Shown: positions 17,694-26,106, numbered from the stretch's first letter. The stretch: DNA of 26,327 nucleotides from Bacteroides sp. UBA7333 (GCA_002471195.1 DKPN01000009.1:130341-156667); one strand, 5' to 3'. Notes: generated by a model from the letters alone, not told the origin. Numbers and translations: made by a program.

Positions 17694-19550
17694 ATGATAA
17701 AAGATTATATTTTAGAAAAACGCAAATTTGTAATAGGGGGGGTAGCTATTGTAATAGTTCTCATTTATCTTATTCGCCTTTTTGCTCTTCAAGTAACTAC
17801 AGATGATTATAAAAAAAACGCTGATAGCAATGCGTTTTTAAATAAGATACAATACCCATCGCGTGGTGCTATTTACGATCGCAATGGTCAGTTGTTAGTG
17901 TTCAATCAACCTGCCTATGATATTATGGTGGTTCCTAAAGAGATGGTTGATCTTGATACATTAGATTTATGTCAAACATTAAATATAACCCAAGATCAGT
18001 TTAAAAAAATAATGACTGATATGCGCGATCGGAGACGAAATCCAGGATATTCGCGCTATACCAATCAAATGTTTTTATCTCAATTGTCGGCTGAGGAATG
18101 TGGTGTATTTCAAGAGAAACTGTTTAAATTTCCAGGTTTTTATATTCAGCGTCGTACCATCAGACAATATACTTATAATTCGGCCGCACACGCGTTGGGT
18201 GATATTGGCGAAGTATCAATGAAAGATATTGAAAATGATGATTATTATATTCGTGGTGATTATATAGGAAAACAGGGCGTTGAGAAATCTTATGAGCAAT
18301 ATCTTCGTGGAGAAAAAGGGGTAGAAATTTTACTTCGCGATGCCCATGGGCGCATTCAGGGACATTATATGGATGGTGCTTTAGACAAACCTTCTGTTCC
18401 TGGTAAAAATCTAACTTTAGGGCTTGATATTCAGTTGCAGATGCTAGGTGAGAAATTGCTTAAAAACAAAATAGGTAGTATTGTTGCTATTGAGCCAGCT
18501 ACGGGAGAAATCTTATGTCTTGTTTCATCACCCGACTTCGATCCCCATTTAATGATCGGTCGTCAGCGTGGCAAAAACCATTTGATGTTGCAACGCGACA
18601 AAAAGAAACCATTGTTAAATCGTGCTATTATGGGTACTTATCCTCCAGGCTCTACTTTTAAAACAGCCCAAGCTTTGGTTTTTTTAGAAGAGGATATTAT
18701 TCAAGAAAATACACCGAGCTTTCCATGTCATAATGCTTTTGTTTATGGAGGGTTACGGGTTGGTTGTCACTCACATGGCTCACCATTACCTTTGGTTCCA
18801 GCTATCGCGACTTCGTGTAACGCATATTTTTGTTGGGGCTTATATCGTATGTTTGGTGATAAAAAATATGGGTCACCACAAAATGCTATAACAGTGTGGA
18901 AAGACCATATGGTTTCTCAAGGGTTTGGATATAAATTGGGGCTCGATTTACCAGGCGAAAGTCGTGGGTTCATTCCTAATGCACAATTTTATGATAAACC
19001 TTATAATGGGCGTTGGAATGGTTTAACTGTTATAAGTATTTCTATTGGTCAGGGTGAAATAACCACTACGCCTTTGCAAATAGCCAATTTATCAGCTACT
19101 ATAGCCAATCGGGGACATTTTATAACTCCACATGTTGTAAAGCAAATCGAAGATAACGAGTTGGATTCAATCTATACAACACCACATATACCTACTATTG
19201 AACGTAGCCATTATGAGGAAATTGCTAAGGGAATGCGAGCAGCTGTCACTGGTGGCACTTGTCGGGTAGCTGGCTACATATTTCCTGAAGGTGAAATATG
19301 TGGGAAAACAGGTACGGCACAAAATCGTGGTCATGACCATTCTGTATTTATGGGATTTGCACCGATGAATAATCCTAAAATAGCTGTAGCTGTTTATGTA
19401 GAGAATGGTGGTTTCGGTGCTACATATGGTGTGCCTATCGGCACATTAATAATGGAACAATATATGAATGGTAGTCTTTCTCCTCGAAGTGAGATTATGG
19501 CAGAAGAGTACAGCAAAAGAGTGATTTACTATGGTGAGGAGGAACGATAA
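17694..19550 (+). CDS. mrdA: Penicillin-binding protein 2 (elongation-specific transpeptidase)
   Basis: Class B PBP that cross-links peptidoglycan during side-wall elongation, paired with the glycosyltransferase RodA. The 618 residues show a cytoplasmic basic start, one transmembrane anchor (about 13-33), the non-penicillin-binding dimerisation domain (PSRGAIYDRNGQLLVFN...) and the transpeptidase domain. All three active-site motifs are present: S320-T-F-K323, S374-C-N376 and K538-T-G540. The PGSTFK context is standard for PBP2. It starts 1 bp after mreD and its 3' end overlaps rodA by 20 bp. It would be the expected target of mecillinam-like beta-lactams. Confidence 0.96.
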   Translation: MIKDYILEKRKFVIGGVAIVIVLIYLIRLFALQVTTDDYKKNADSNAFLNKIQYPSRGAIYDRNGQLLVFNQPAYDIMVVPKEMVDLDTLDLCQTLNITQDQFKKIMTDMRDRRRNPGYSRYTNQMFLSQLSAEECGVFQEKLFKFPGFYIQRRTIRQYTYNSAAHALGDIGEVSMKDIENDDYYIRGDYIGKQGVEKSYEQYLRGEKGVEILLRDAHGRIQGHYMDGALDKPSVPGKNLTLGLDIQLQMLGEKLLKNKIGSIVAIEPATGEILCLVSSPDFDPHLMIGRQRGKNHLMLQRDKKKPLLNRAIMGTYPPGSTFKTAQALVFLEEDIIQENTPSFPCHNAFVYGGLRVGCHSHGSPLPLVPAIATSCNAYFCWGLYRMFGDKKYGSPQNAITVWKDHMVSQGFGYKLGLDLPGESRGFIPNAQFYDKPYNGRWNGLTVISISIGQGEITTTPLQIANLSATIANRGHFITPHVVKQIEDNELDSIYTTPHIPTIERSHYEEIAKGMRAAVTGGTCRVAGYIFPEGEICGKTGTAQNRGHDHSVFMGFAPMNNPKIAVAVYVENGGFGATYGVPIGTLIMEQYMNGSLSPRSEIMAEEYSKRVIYYGEEER

Positions 19551-20988
19551 TCTATGGAAGACCCTTGATTGGGTAACAATTGGCATATATCTGCTTTTAA
19601 TTATTGCAGGTTGGTTTAGTGTATGTGGTGCGAGCTATGATTACGGTGAACGCGATTTTTTAGACTTTTCAACTCGTGCTGGAAAACAGTTTATATGGAT
19701 TATTTGCTCTTTCGGATTGGGTTTCGTTTTGTTAATGCTAGAAGATCGAATGTATGATATGTTTTCCTATATTATCTATGTAGGGATGATACTACTTCTT
19801 ATCGTTACAATATTTATTGCACCCGATGTAAAGGGGTCTCGATCTTGGCTACAATTAGGTCCCGTGAGTCTACAACCCGCTGAATTTGCAAAGTTTGCTA
19901 CAGCATTGGTTTTAGCGAAATATATGAACACATACCTTTTTAATATTAAAAGAGTAAAGAGTTTCGTAGTCGTATTGGCACTTGTATTATTACCTATGAT
20001 GTTAATTATACTTCAAAAAGAAACGGGATCTGCATTGGTCTATCTTGCTTTTTTCTTAATGTTTTATCGTGAAGGGATGCCTGGTGTTGTCCTCTTTTCA
20101 GGGGTTTGTGCAGTTTTATATTTTGTCATAGCAATTCGTTTTGATCAGGTTTTTATTGCTGATACTCCAACTCCAATCGGTGAATTTGCTGTGTTGTGTA
20201 TGATTATCTTATTTACTGGTATGATGCCGGGAATATATAATAAGAAATGGAATTATACACGAATAATATTAGGAAGCAGTGCGTTGTTGCTGATCCTATC
20301 TTTTATATTTTCGGAATATATTATACATTTTAATTTAGTCTGGTCGCAATGGGTTTTATCAGCATTACTGATCAGTTACCTAATTTATTTGAGTTTGGCA
20401 GAGCGCCAAAAGAGTTATATTCTTATCAGCCTTTTCGCTCTTGGCTCCATAGCCTTTATGTATTCAAGCGATTATGTTTTCGATAATATTCTTGAGCCAC
20501 ACCAGCAGATACGAATTAAAGTTGTATTAGGAATGGAGGATGATCCTACAGGAGCCGGATATAACGTCAATCAATCAAAAATCGCTATTGGTTCGGGGGG
20601 GCTTACTGGTAAAGGTTTTTTAAATGGAACACAAACTAAATTAAAGTATGTGCCCGAACAAGATACCGACTTTATATTTTGTACAATAGGTGAAGAGCAG
20701 GGTTTTATAGGCTCCTCAATCGTACTTTTACTCTTTTTGGCATTAATATTAAGACTTATTGCATTATCTGAACGTCAGGTATCTACTTTTGGAAGAGTTT
20801 ATGGGTATAGTGTATTGAGTATTTTTTTATTCCACTTGTTTATCAATATTGGAATGGTATTAGGATTAACTCCGGTCATCGGTATCCCTTTACCTTTCTT
20901 TAGCTATGGAGGATCTTCGTTATGGGGATTTACCATTCTTCTATTTATATTCTTGCGAATAGATGCAGGTCGAAAACATAGACTTTAG
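19531..20988 (+). CDS. rodA: Peptidoglycan glycosyltransferase RodA (SEDS family)
   Basis: Polytopic SEDS-family glycan polymerase that works with PBP2. The 485 residues exceed E. coli RodA (370); an inserted hydrophobic region in the middle (about 200-310) accounts for the extra length, as is usual in Bacteroidetes. Conserved segments are GSRSWLQLGPVSLQPAEFAK, the catalytic-loop region PEQDTDFIFCTIGEEQGF with D380 in TDF, and the C-terminal GLTPVIGIPLPFFSYGGSS. The start at 19531 lies inside mrdA; GAGGAGGA just after the ATG is coding sequence, not a ribosome site. The stop is 2 bp from the stop of gldH on the other strand. The pairing with mrdA separates it from FtsW. Confidence 0.95.
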   Translation: MVRRNDNLWKTLDWVTIGIYLLLIIAGWFSVCGASYDYGERDFLDFSTRAGKQFIWIICSFGLGFVLLMLEDRMYDMFSYIIYVGMILLLIVTIFIAPDVKGSRSWLQLGPVSLQPAEFAKFATALVLAKYMNTYLFNIKRVKSFVVVLALVLLPMMLIILQKETGSALVYLAFFLMFYREGMPGVVLFSGVCAVLYFVIAIRFDQVFIADTPTPIGEFAVLCMIILFTGMMPGIYNKKWNYTRIILGSSALLLILSFIFSEYIIHFNLVWSQWVLSALLISYLIYLSLAERQKSYILISLFALGSIAFMYSSDYVFDNILEPHQQIRIKVVLGMEDDPTGAGYNVNQSKIAIGSGGLTGKGFLNGTQTKLKYVPEQDTDFIFCTIGEEQGFIGSSIVLLLFLALILRLIALSERQVSTFGRVYGYSVLSIFLFHLFINIGMVLGLTPVIGIPLPFFSYGGSSLWGFTILLFIFLRIDAGRKHRL

Positions 20989-20990
20989 TT

Positions 20991-21455
20991 CTATCTTTCA
21001 ATCTTTATGCCGATATCATGTATCCCTAAAATTAGATCATCAGACATACCATGATAAATTTTGATCTGATAATGTCCCGAATCCCTAACAAAGATAGGTT
21101 TTAACCTATTGGATGAGGGACTCAAACAACTCCATCCATGTTCGTTTCTATTGCCTTCTTCATCAGTTAAATGATAATAAATAGTGTCTAATTCAAATCT
21201 ACTCTTATTTTTAAAATTATGACTAATGATAAGAGCAATATTATTATATGGATAGGCTGCGTTGTTTCTTATGTCTGTTTGTATATTAAGTAGTTGCAAC
21301 GAATCCTTTAATTGTATATTAAAATATAGTGTATCCTTTTTATCCCACCCCGTAATAGGGGTAGGATGATAGGAGTAGTATAAGGTATTACCCGTACAAG
21401 ATGCGAGTAAAAGAGTGCATATTAAATAGAAATAACAATTAAGCTTTTGTTTCAT
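20991..21455 (-). CDS. gldH: GldH-family lipoprotein
   Basis: A 154-residue lipoprotein of the GldH family (gliding-motility-associated in flavobacteria, also kept in non-gliding Bacteroidales, where its role is unclear). The start chosen is the ATG at 21455. It gives a proper signal peptide (MKQKLNCYFYLICTLLLASC) with canonical lipobox LASC and lipidated Cys20, followed by TGNTLYYSYHPTPITGWDKKDTL-type sequence as in the family. The frame is open for another 126 codons upstream, but that extension only reads ricT's repetitive 3' end in another frame and would bury the signal peptide. The real start overlaps ricT by 17 bp. It is the last gene of the minus-strand operon. Confidence 0.82.
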   Translation of the reverse strand: MKQKLNCYFYLICTLLLASCTGNTLYYSYHPTPITGWDKKDTLYFNIQLKDSLQLLNIQTDIRNNAAYPYNNIALIISHNFKNKSRFELDTIYYHLTDEEGNRNEHGWSCLSPSSNRLKPIFVRDSGHYQIKIYHGMSDDLILGIHDIGIKIER

Positions 21456-22878
21456 TATTCGGCTTATTCGGTTTTTCTGGATTGTTTCTTGGCTTATCGC
21501 CCTCTTTCTTGTTTGGTTTATCGTTGCCATTTCTAAAATGTCGCTTGCCGTTTCTTCTTTCGTTTCTCGAACTTTGACGTGGTTCACTATCTTCGCGTTT
21601 TGGCTGGTTTGTTTTTTCTCCTTGACGTTGATTTTGGCGTTGGTTTTGTCCTTGTATCGGTTTGGATTTTTGCTCTTGTTCCTGATTATTTCGAGGTTTA
21701 TTGTTCTCGTTTCGGTTATTTCTCTCTCCTTCGTTAGAGTTAGGTCGATTGGAGTTTTTCCTGCGTTTACGATTATTGTTCCCGCTTTCATTATTTCCAT
21801 TACCACCATTTCGTTGTTTCTTTTCACGATCAAATCGAGTTAAGCTTTCTTGTTCAACAAGATCTACAGCTTTCTTCGGTTCTATCTTCGTATCTTCTGT
21901 TTGAAGAGAATCTGGTTTAATCCCTCTTTTGTTTAAATTTATTATTTCAAAAGCACGTCTGCCGGTAATTGTCATTAAATTAGCTGCAAAAACTTTATCT
22001 GTCGAATAGGATATTAGATTGCTAAGTATATCGGCTTTGAAAAAATAATAGGTTCCATCTTTTGTTTCTAGCGTTATTTCTCTTGATGGCAATCGTTTTT
22101 GAGCTTCTACATAGCAATCAACTTCATAGTTTAGACAGCATTTTAGTTTCGCACATTGTCCGGCCAACTTTTGTGGATTCAAAGAGATATCCTGAAAACG
22201 GGCAGCACTGGTTGATACAGATATGAAACTTGTCATCCAAGTCGCGCAGCAAAGTTCACGCCCACATGGACCTATCCCGCCGATTCTTCCCGCTTCTTGA
22301 CGAGCCCCAATTTGCTTCATCTCAATTCTAACGCGAAAATTTTCCGCTAAAACTTTAATCAATTGTCTGAAATCGACACGCTCATCAGCTATATAATAAA
22401 AAATAGCTTTGTTCCCATCACCTTGATATTCTACATCACCAATCTTCATATTTAAATTTAAATTGGCGGCTATTTGACGTGATCGAATCATTGTTGCATG
22501 TTCTTTCTCCTTTGCTTCATCAAACTTCTCCATATCAACAGGTTTGGCCTTACGGTATATACGTTTGATTTCAGCATCAGGTTTAATATTAGCCTTTTTC
22601 ATTTGCAACGGAACTAATCTTCCTGTCAATGTTACTGTGCCAATATCATGCCCTGGAGTTGCTTCTACTGCAATAATATCTCCTTTTTCTAGTTTTATCT
22701 TATTACTATTACGGTAATATCCTTTACGCGTATTTTTGAACTGTACTTCAACCATATCGCATTCTTCTGCATTACCGGGAATGTCAGCAAGCCAGTCGTA
22801 AGTGTTCAATTTTTTATCTTGTCTGGAGCAGCCTTTGCAACAAAGTCCACCGCTGCCATTATGTAATTTAAATTCCAT
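21439..22878 (-). CDS. ricT: RicT (YaaT/PSP1-domain) protein with long charged low-complexity tail
   Basis: A 479-residue PSP1-domain protein. RicT in Bacillus forms the RicAFT iron-sulfur complex that modulates RNA processing; in Bacteroidetes the role is inferred. N-terminal cysteines CCxxC (13, 14, 17) precede the conserved core, which includes GPCGRELCC (C205, C210, C211) and GQCAKLKCCLNYE (C242, C247, C248), a cysteine set suited to Fe-S binding. From about residue 353 to the end (127 residues) the protein is low complexity, dominated by Asn, Arg, Lys, Gln and Glu, and probably disordered. It follows holB by 15 bp, the same holB-yaaT order seen in Firmicutes, and overlaps gldH by 17 bp. 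Confidence 0.9.
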   Translation of the reverse strand: MEFKLHNGSGGLCCKGCSRQDKKLNTYDWLADIPGNAEECDMVEVQFKNTRKGYYRNSNKIKLEKGDIIAVEATPGHDIGTVTLTGRLVPLQMKKANIKPDAEIKRIYRKAKPVDMEKFDEAKEKEHATMIRSRQIAANLNLNMKIGDVEYQGDGNKAIFYYIADERVDFRQLIKVLAENFRVRIEMKQIGARQEAGRIGGIGPCGRELCCATWMTSFISVSTSAARFQDISLNPQKLAGQCAKLKCCLNYEVDCYVEAQKRLPSREITLETKDGTYYFFKADILSNLISYSTDKVFAANLMTITGRRAFEIINLNKRGIKPDSLQTEDTKIEPKKAVDLVEQESLTRFDREKKQRNGGNGNNESGNNNRKRRKNSNRPNSNEGERNNRNENNKPRNNQEQEQKSKPIQGQNQRQNQRQGEKTNQPKREDSEPRQSSRNERRNGKRHFRNGNDKPNKKEGDKPRNNPEKPNKPNNETKA

Positions 22879-22893
22879 AGATTATTATTGTAT

Positions 22894-24018
22894 TTATTGT
22901 TTCAATAGTACTATCATTTTCAAACTGAAATCGAAAAATACCATTTTAGCATTTACATTATGTTCAATATGTTGTTGTGCCTCCGATAATTCATCCATAA
23001 TTCCCATTACATTGCGTTCATTTATGAATGGGGCAAATCGGGTAGCAAAATTAATCTCCTCATTAGTCATATAATTAAGAGATTGTTGGTGAAAGTTATA
23101 TATGAAGTTTTCGCGTATCAGCCTTTGGCAATATTGTAATAAACTCTTTTGACGTTCACGTCCCATACCTGCTACTGTTTCACTCCATGATTTCATTTCA
23201 CGAATTTTTCTTTGATAGGAGAGTCTCATTAAATGAACAAAGAGTTCAAAGAAATACTCATTTTCTTTGTTCATGTGAATCGCTTCGAGTGCCTTTATAT
23301 AATTGCCATTTGCGAGATGCGCAATTGTATTACTGTCATTTTCCAATATACCATATTTTTGTTTTAGTACATTGGCAATGCTTGTTTCTTCTATAGGCTT
23401 AATGTTCAGACGCTGAGAACGACTTAGGATAGTTTGTAGAAGCATATCCGGTGCTTCCGAAACGAGCATGAAAATTGTTTTAAATGGAGGCTCCTCTAAT
23501 AATTTTAATAATTTATTAGCACAGACTTCATTCATTTTCTCTGGTAGCCAGATGATGCAAATTTTATAGCCACCTTCACATGATTTAAGACTGACTTTTT
23601 TGAAAATTTCATCGGATTCCTCTGAATAGATAATGGCTTGTTGATTGTTGGCATTTAGTTCATCCAGCCATTGATTAAAAGATATATAAGGATTCTCAAG
23701 TATGAACTTTCTCCAATTTTTAATGTAATAGTCCGAACCTTTGGCACTAACTGACTTACCTTTTATGGTAGGATAAATAAAATGTAAATCGGGATGTACC
23801 AGTTTATCAAATTTGATACACGACGGACATTGACCACATGCATCGTTTTCTCCCTTATTGGTACAACTGATATAACGTGCATAGGCCAATGCCAATGGAA
23901 AAGTACCAACTCCTTCATTGCCACAAATTAATCTCGCATGTGGAATTCGTCCTTCTTTAGCTTCATTGATAAATAAACGCTTTACTTCTCCTTGTCCTAT
24001 GATATCTTTAAAATACAC
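22894..24018 (-). CDS. holB: DNA polymerase III delta-prime subunit (clamp loader)
   Basis: Clamp-loader subunit of 374 residues with the AAA+ fold. It starts with GTG at 24018: an in-frame stop (TAG) lies four codons upstream with no ATG between, and V/M-YFKDIIGQ is where family members begin. The expected zinc cluster is present as Cys52, Cys61, Cys64 and Cys67. The P-loop is degenerate (GNEGVGTF, 33-40, lacking the Lys), as expected for a delta-prime that does not hydrolyse ATP. The SRC sensor motif reads SRS (199-201), with the Cys replaced. NKLLKLLEEPP is the usual helix after the Walker B region. It is 24 bp behind metF and 15 bp ahead of ricT. Confidence 0.92.
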   Translation of the reverse strand: MYFKDIIGQGEVKRLFINEAKEGRIPHARLICGNEGVGTFPLALAYARYISCTNKGENDACGQCPSCIKFDKLVHPDLHFIYPTIKGKSVSAKGSDYYIKNWRKFILENPYISFNQWLDELNANNQQAIIYSEESDEIFKKVSLKSCEGGYKICIIWLPEKMNEVCANKLLKLLEEPPFKTIFMLVSEAPDMLLQTILSRSQRLNIKPIEETSIANVLKQKYGILENDSNTIAHLANGNYIKALEAIHMNKENEYFFELFVHLMRLSYQRKIREMKSWSETVAGMGRERQKSLLQYCQRLIRENFIYNFHQQSLNYMTNEEINFATRFAPFINERNVMGIMDELSEAQQHIEHNVNAKMVFFDFSLKMIVLLKQ

Positions 24019-24042
24019 CGTTATAAACTATTATTTATATGA

Positions 24043-24996
24043 TTAATATATTTGTTTTGCTACTTGCTGAATACTATCAACAGCGCCGATAGAATAAAAA
24101 TGAATGCTGGGTACTCCATGTGCCATTAATTCTCGACACTGATTTGCGCACCATTCAATGCCCACCTGTTCTACTTGATCGTCATTTTTACAATCAAGGA
24201 TGGCTTTGGTTAAGGCTTCAGGAAGATCTACCTTAAAGGTTTTTGGAACCATATTAAGTTGTGAAGCTCTTTTTAGTGGCTTTATTCCCGGAATAATGGG
24301 TATGTTTATACCCGCAGCTTTTACTTTTTCAATAAATTCGAAATATTTTTTGTTATCGTAAAAAAGCTGTGTAACAGCATATTCTGCTCCTGCTTCTACC
24401 TTTTTTTTCAGCCAATAGATGTCTTGTTCGATATTGGGCGATTCTTCATGCTTTTCGGGATAACAGGCTACACCATATGAGAATGGTGTTGAAGTCACTT
24501 TCATTTCAGATCCATCAACAAAAATTCCGTTATTGAATTGATTGATTTGCTCTTGCAATTCTGTTGCATGAGAATAACCATTTTCTTCGGGAGTAAACTT
24601 GTTTTCATGTTTGGCTTTATCGCCTCTGAGTACCAATAAATCGGTAATTCCCAAGAATTGTAAATCTAATAAGACATATTCGGTTTCTTCACGAGAAAAC
24701 CCACTACAAAGTAAATGAGGAACTGTGGTGATATTGTACTTATTTTGGATGGCTGCTGCTACTGCAACGGTTCCAGGGCGTCTTCGCAATCTACTGCGCT
24801 GAAATATTCCATTACCTAAATCAGTATAAACATATTCACTTCGATGTGTCGTTATGTTTATATATTGAGGGTCGAACTGACTTAATGCTTCAATCTCTTT
24901 ATACAACTTTTCAATGCCTGTACCCTTGATCGGTGGTAATATTTCGAATGAAAAAGCCGTTTTCTCGTTTTTATGTATGAGGTCTGTAACTTTCAT
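24043..24996 (-). CDS. metF: Methylenetetrahydrofolate reductase
   Basis: FAD-dependent TIM-barrel enzyme reducing 5,10-methylene-THF to 5-methyl-THF for methionine synthesis. It has 317 residues, near the usual bacterial length of about 300. Landmarks are the catalytic Glu18 in SFEILPP, INITTHRS (47-53), D126 in LVLRGD (folate/FAD contact), GVACYPEKHEE (175-185) and TQLFYDN (209-215), with C-terminal PSIHFYS. It is the first gene of the metF-holB-ricT-gldH operon and shares a 249 bp divergent upstream region with the ferredoxin gene. I recognise no S-adenosylmethionine riboswitch in its roughly 50 nt predicted leader. Confidence 0.96.
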   Translation of the reverse strand: MKVTDLIHKNEKTAFSFEILPPIKGTGIEKLYKEIEALSQFDPQYINITTHRSEYVYTDLGNGIFQRSRLRRRPGTVAVAAAIQNKYNITTVPHLLCSGFSREETEYVLLDLQFLGITDLLVLRGDKAKHENKFTPEENGYSHATELQEQINQFNNGIFVDGSEMKVTSTPFSYGVACYPEKHEESPNIEQDIYWLKKKVEAGAEYAVTQLFYDNKKYFEFIEKVKAAGINIPIIPGIKPLKRASQLNMVPKTFKVDLPEALTKAILDCKNDDQVEQVGIEWCANQCRELMAHGVPSIHFYSIGAVDSIQQVAKQIY

Positions 24997-25045
24997 TGTA
25001 TAATCAACTTCTCTTTATTGATGCACACATATATGCACCTTGCTA

Positions 25046-25053
25046 CAAAAATA
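25046..25053 (-). promoter_or_regulatory. Likely -7 box for the metF operon
   Basis: On the minus strand this reads TATTTTTG, an exact match to TAnnTTTG, 49 bp upstream of the metF ATG. No clear TTG lies at the expected -33 distance; the sequence there is A/T runs. Confidence is moderate because the region is so AT-rich. Confidence 0.4.
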
Positions 25054-25245
25054 CGAAAAAGAAAAATTATTTAAGCTTTTTCTTTAGAAAATCTCATTCT
25101 CAATGTTTTCAAATGATATACTTCATTACTTGAGTTTGTCATATAGTGAGTGATCTTAAATACTTTGATTATTTTTTTAATCTCTAAAATATAATTACTA
25201 TTTTCGTTTTTATAAATCAATCATTTAAATTCTGATTATAATTAC

Positions 25246-25488
25246 ATGAAATATAAAATTGGCATCGATCAAAATAAATGTACACATTGTCTTCATTGTG
25301 TTAAGGTTTGTCCAGCCGAAATATTCGTTTGGGATAAGATACAAAAGCAGGTGATATTTCAAAACCAAAATCGTTGTATTGCTTGTGGTCACTGTGTGGC
25401 TTCGTGTGCTTTTAGTGCCGTTGAACATTCTGAGTTTAGTGATGATAAAATTCATCGAACCGAATATTCACTTTATCCTAATCCTTAG
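25246..25488 (+). CDS. 2[4Fe-4S] ferredoxin-type protein (N-terminal half of a split ferredoxin-nitroreductase)
   Basis: Eighty residues with two [4Fe-4S] motifs: C12-x2-C15-x2-C18-x3-C22-P and C44-x2-C47-x2-C50-x3-C54. This can carry electrons at low potential. The stop TAG (25486-25488) is followed directly by CAA and then the ATG of the nitroreductase in the same reading frame. Proteins are known in which such an N-terminal ferredoxin domain is fused to a nitroreductase, and the residues around the stop (NP-stop-QMIELIRNRRS) look like a continuous linker into that domain. It is either a two-gene operon passing electrons in trans or a fusion interrupted by an amber codon. No convincing promoter: TATTTTCG at 25199 has one mismatch. 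Confidence 0.85.
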   Translation: MKYKIGIDQNKCTHCLHCVKVCPAEIFVWDKIQKQVIFQNQNRCIACGHCVASCAFSAVEHSEFSDDKIHRTEYSLYPNP

Positions 25489-25491
25489 CAA

Positions 25492-26106
25492 ATGATTGAG
25501 CTCATTCGAAATAGGCGTTCTAATCGTGCTTTTTCAAATAAAGCCATTTCTGAGGATGTTTTAGAAATGATTGTAGAAGCGGCATATAGAGCACCCACAG
25601 CTACTAATCAGCAGAAATTAGAATTTATTTTAATTACAAACCCCGAAAAACTAAAAATATTATCAGATTTTACAATGCAAACATTTGGGAAAATGTTGAA
25701 AAAAATGGATAATCCAATCGTGAAAGGCATACTTAAAATCTCTCAACCTAAGTTATTGCGTTATATTCCTTTATTCAAAGAAATGCAAAAGACTTACGCA
25801 AAAGGGAACGATGGTATTTTACGTGGTGCTACTGCAACACTACTCATTTATACACCTAAAAAATGCCGTTTCGGAGCCGCAGATGCTAATTTGGCATATC
25901 AAAATGCTTCTTTGATGGCAGAGTCGTGCGGAATAACTCAATTTTATACAGGTTTTGTGGTGAGTGCGTCACAATTTCAGAAAGGCAAATTAGAAAAATT
26001 ATTGGGTATTGAAGGGGAAATTCATGCAGGTATGGCCATGGCTGTGCCGTTATTTAAAATGAATAATTATATTGATCGTAAACCGATGAAATTAATCAGG
26101 CTATGA
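25492..26106 (+). CDS. Nitroreductase-family flavoprotein (C-terminal half of a split ferredoxin-nitroreductase)
   Basis: A 204-residue FMN-dependent oxidoreductase fold. MIELIRNRRSNRAFSNKAIS is the classic N-terminal FMN phosphate-binding segment (RRS), followed by EAAYRAPTATNQQKLEF, the flavin/dimer contact. GAADANLAYQNASLMAESCGI is the central helix, and GIEGEIHAGMAMAVP corresponds to the FMN-binding G-E motif near the C-terminus. The natural substrate is unknown; family members reduce quinones, flavins, nitro compounds or other acceptors. The ferredoxin encoded just upstream in the same frame is the likely electron donor, which would distinguish it from NAD(P)H-dependent members. ATG at 25492 is 3 bp after the ferredoxin stop. 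Confidence 0.88.
   Translation: MIELIRNRRSNRAFSNKAISEDVLEMIVEAAYRAPTATNQQKLEFILITNPEKLKILSDFTMQTFGKMLKKMDNPIVKGILKISQPKLLRYIPLFKEMQKTYAKGNDGILRGATATLLIYTPKKCRFGAADANLAYQNASLMAESCGITQFYTGFVVSASQFQKGKLEKLLGIEGEIHAGMAMAVPLFKMNNYIDRKPMKLIRL

Noticed and set aside
21456..21833. Open extension in front of gldH, and overlapping plus-strand frames at 21538-21904
   Set aside because: They are alternative readings of the repetitive ricT tail; codon content is biased by that repeat and no signal peptide or domain is present except in the real gldH.
24997..25245. Possible S-adenosylmethionine riboswitch or operator between metF and the ferredoxin gene
   Set aside because: I find only AT-rich sequence and one A/T inverted repeat (25058-25066 with 25077-25085); no conserved riboswitch core recognised.
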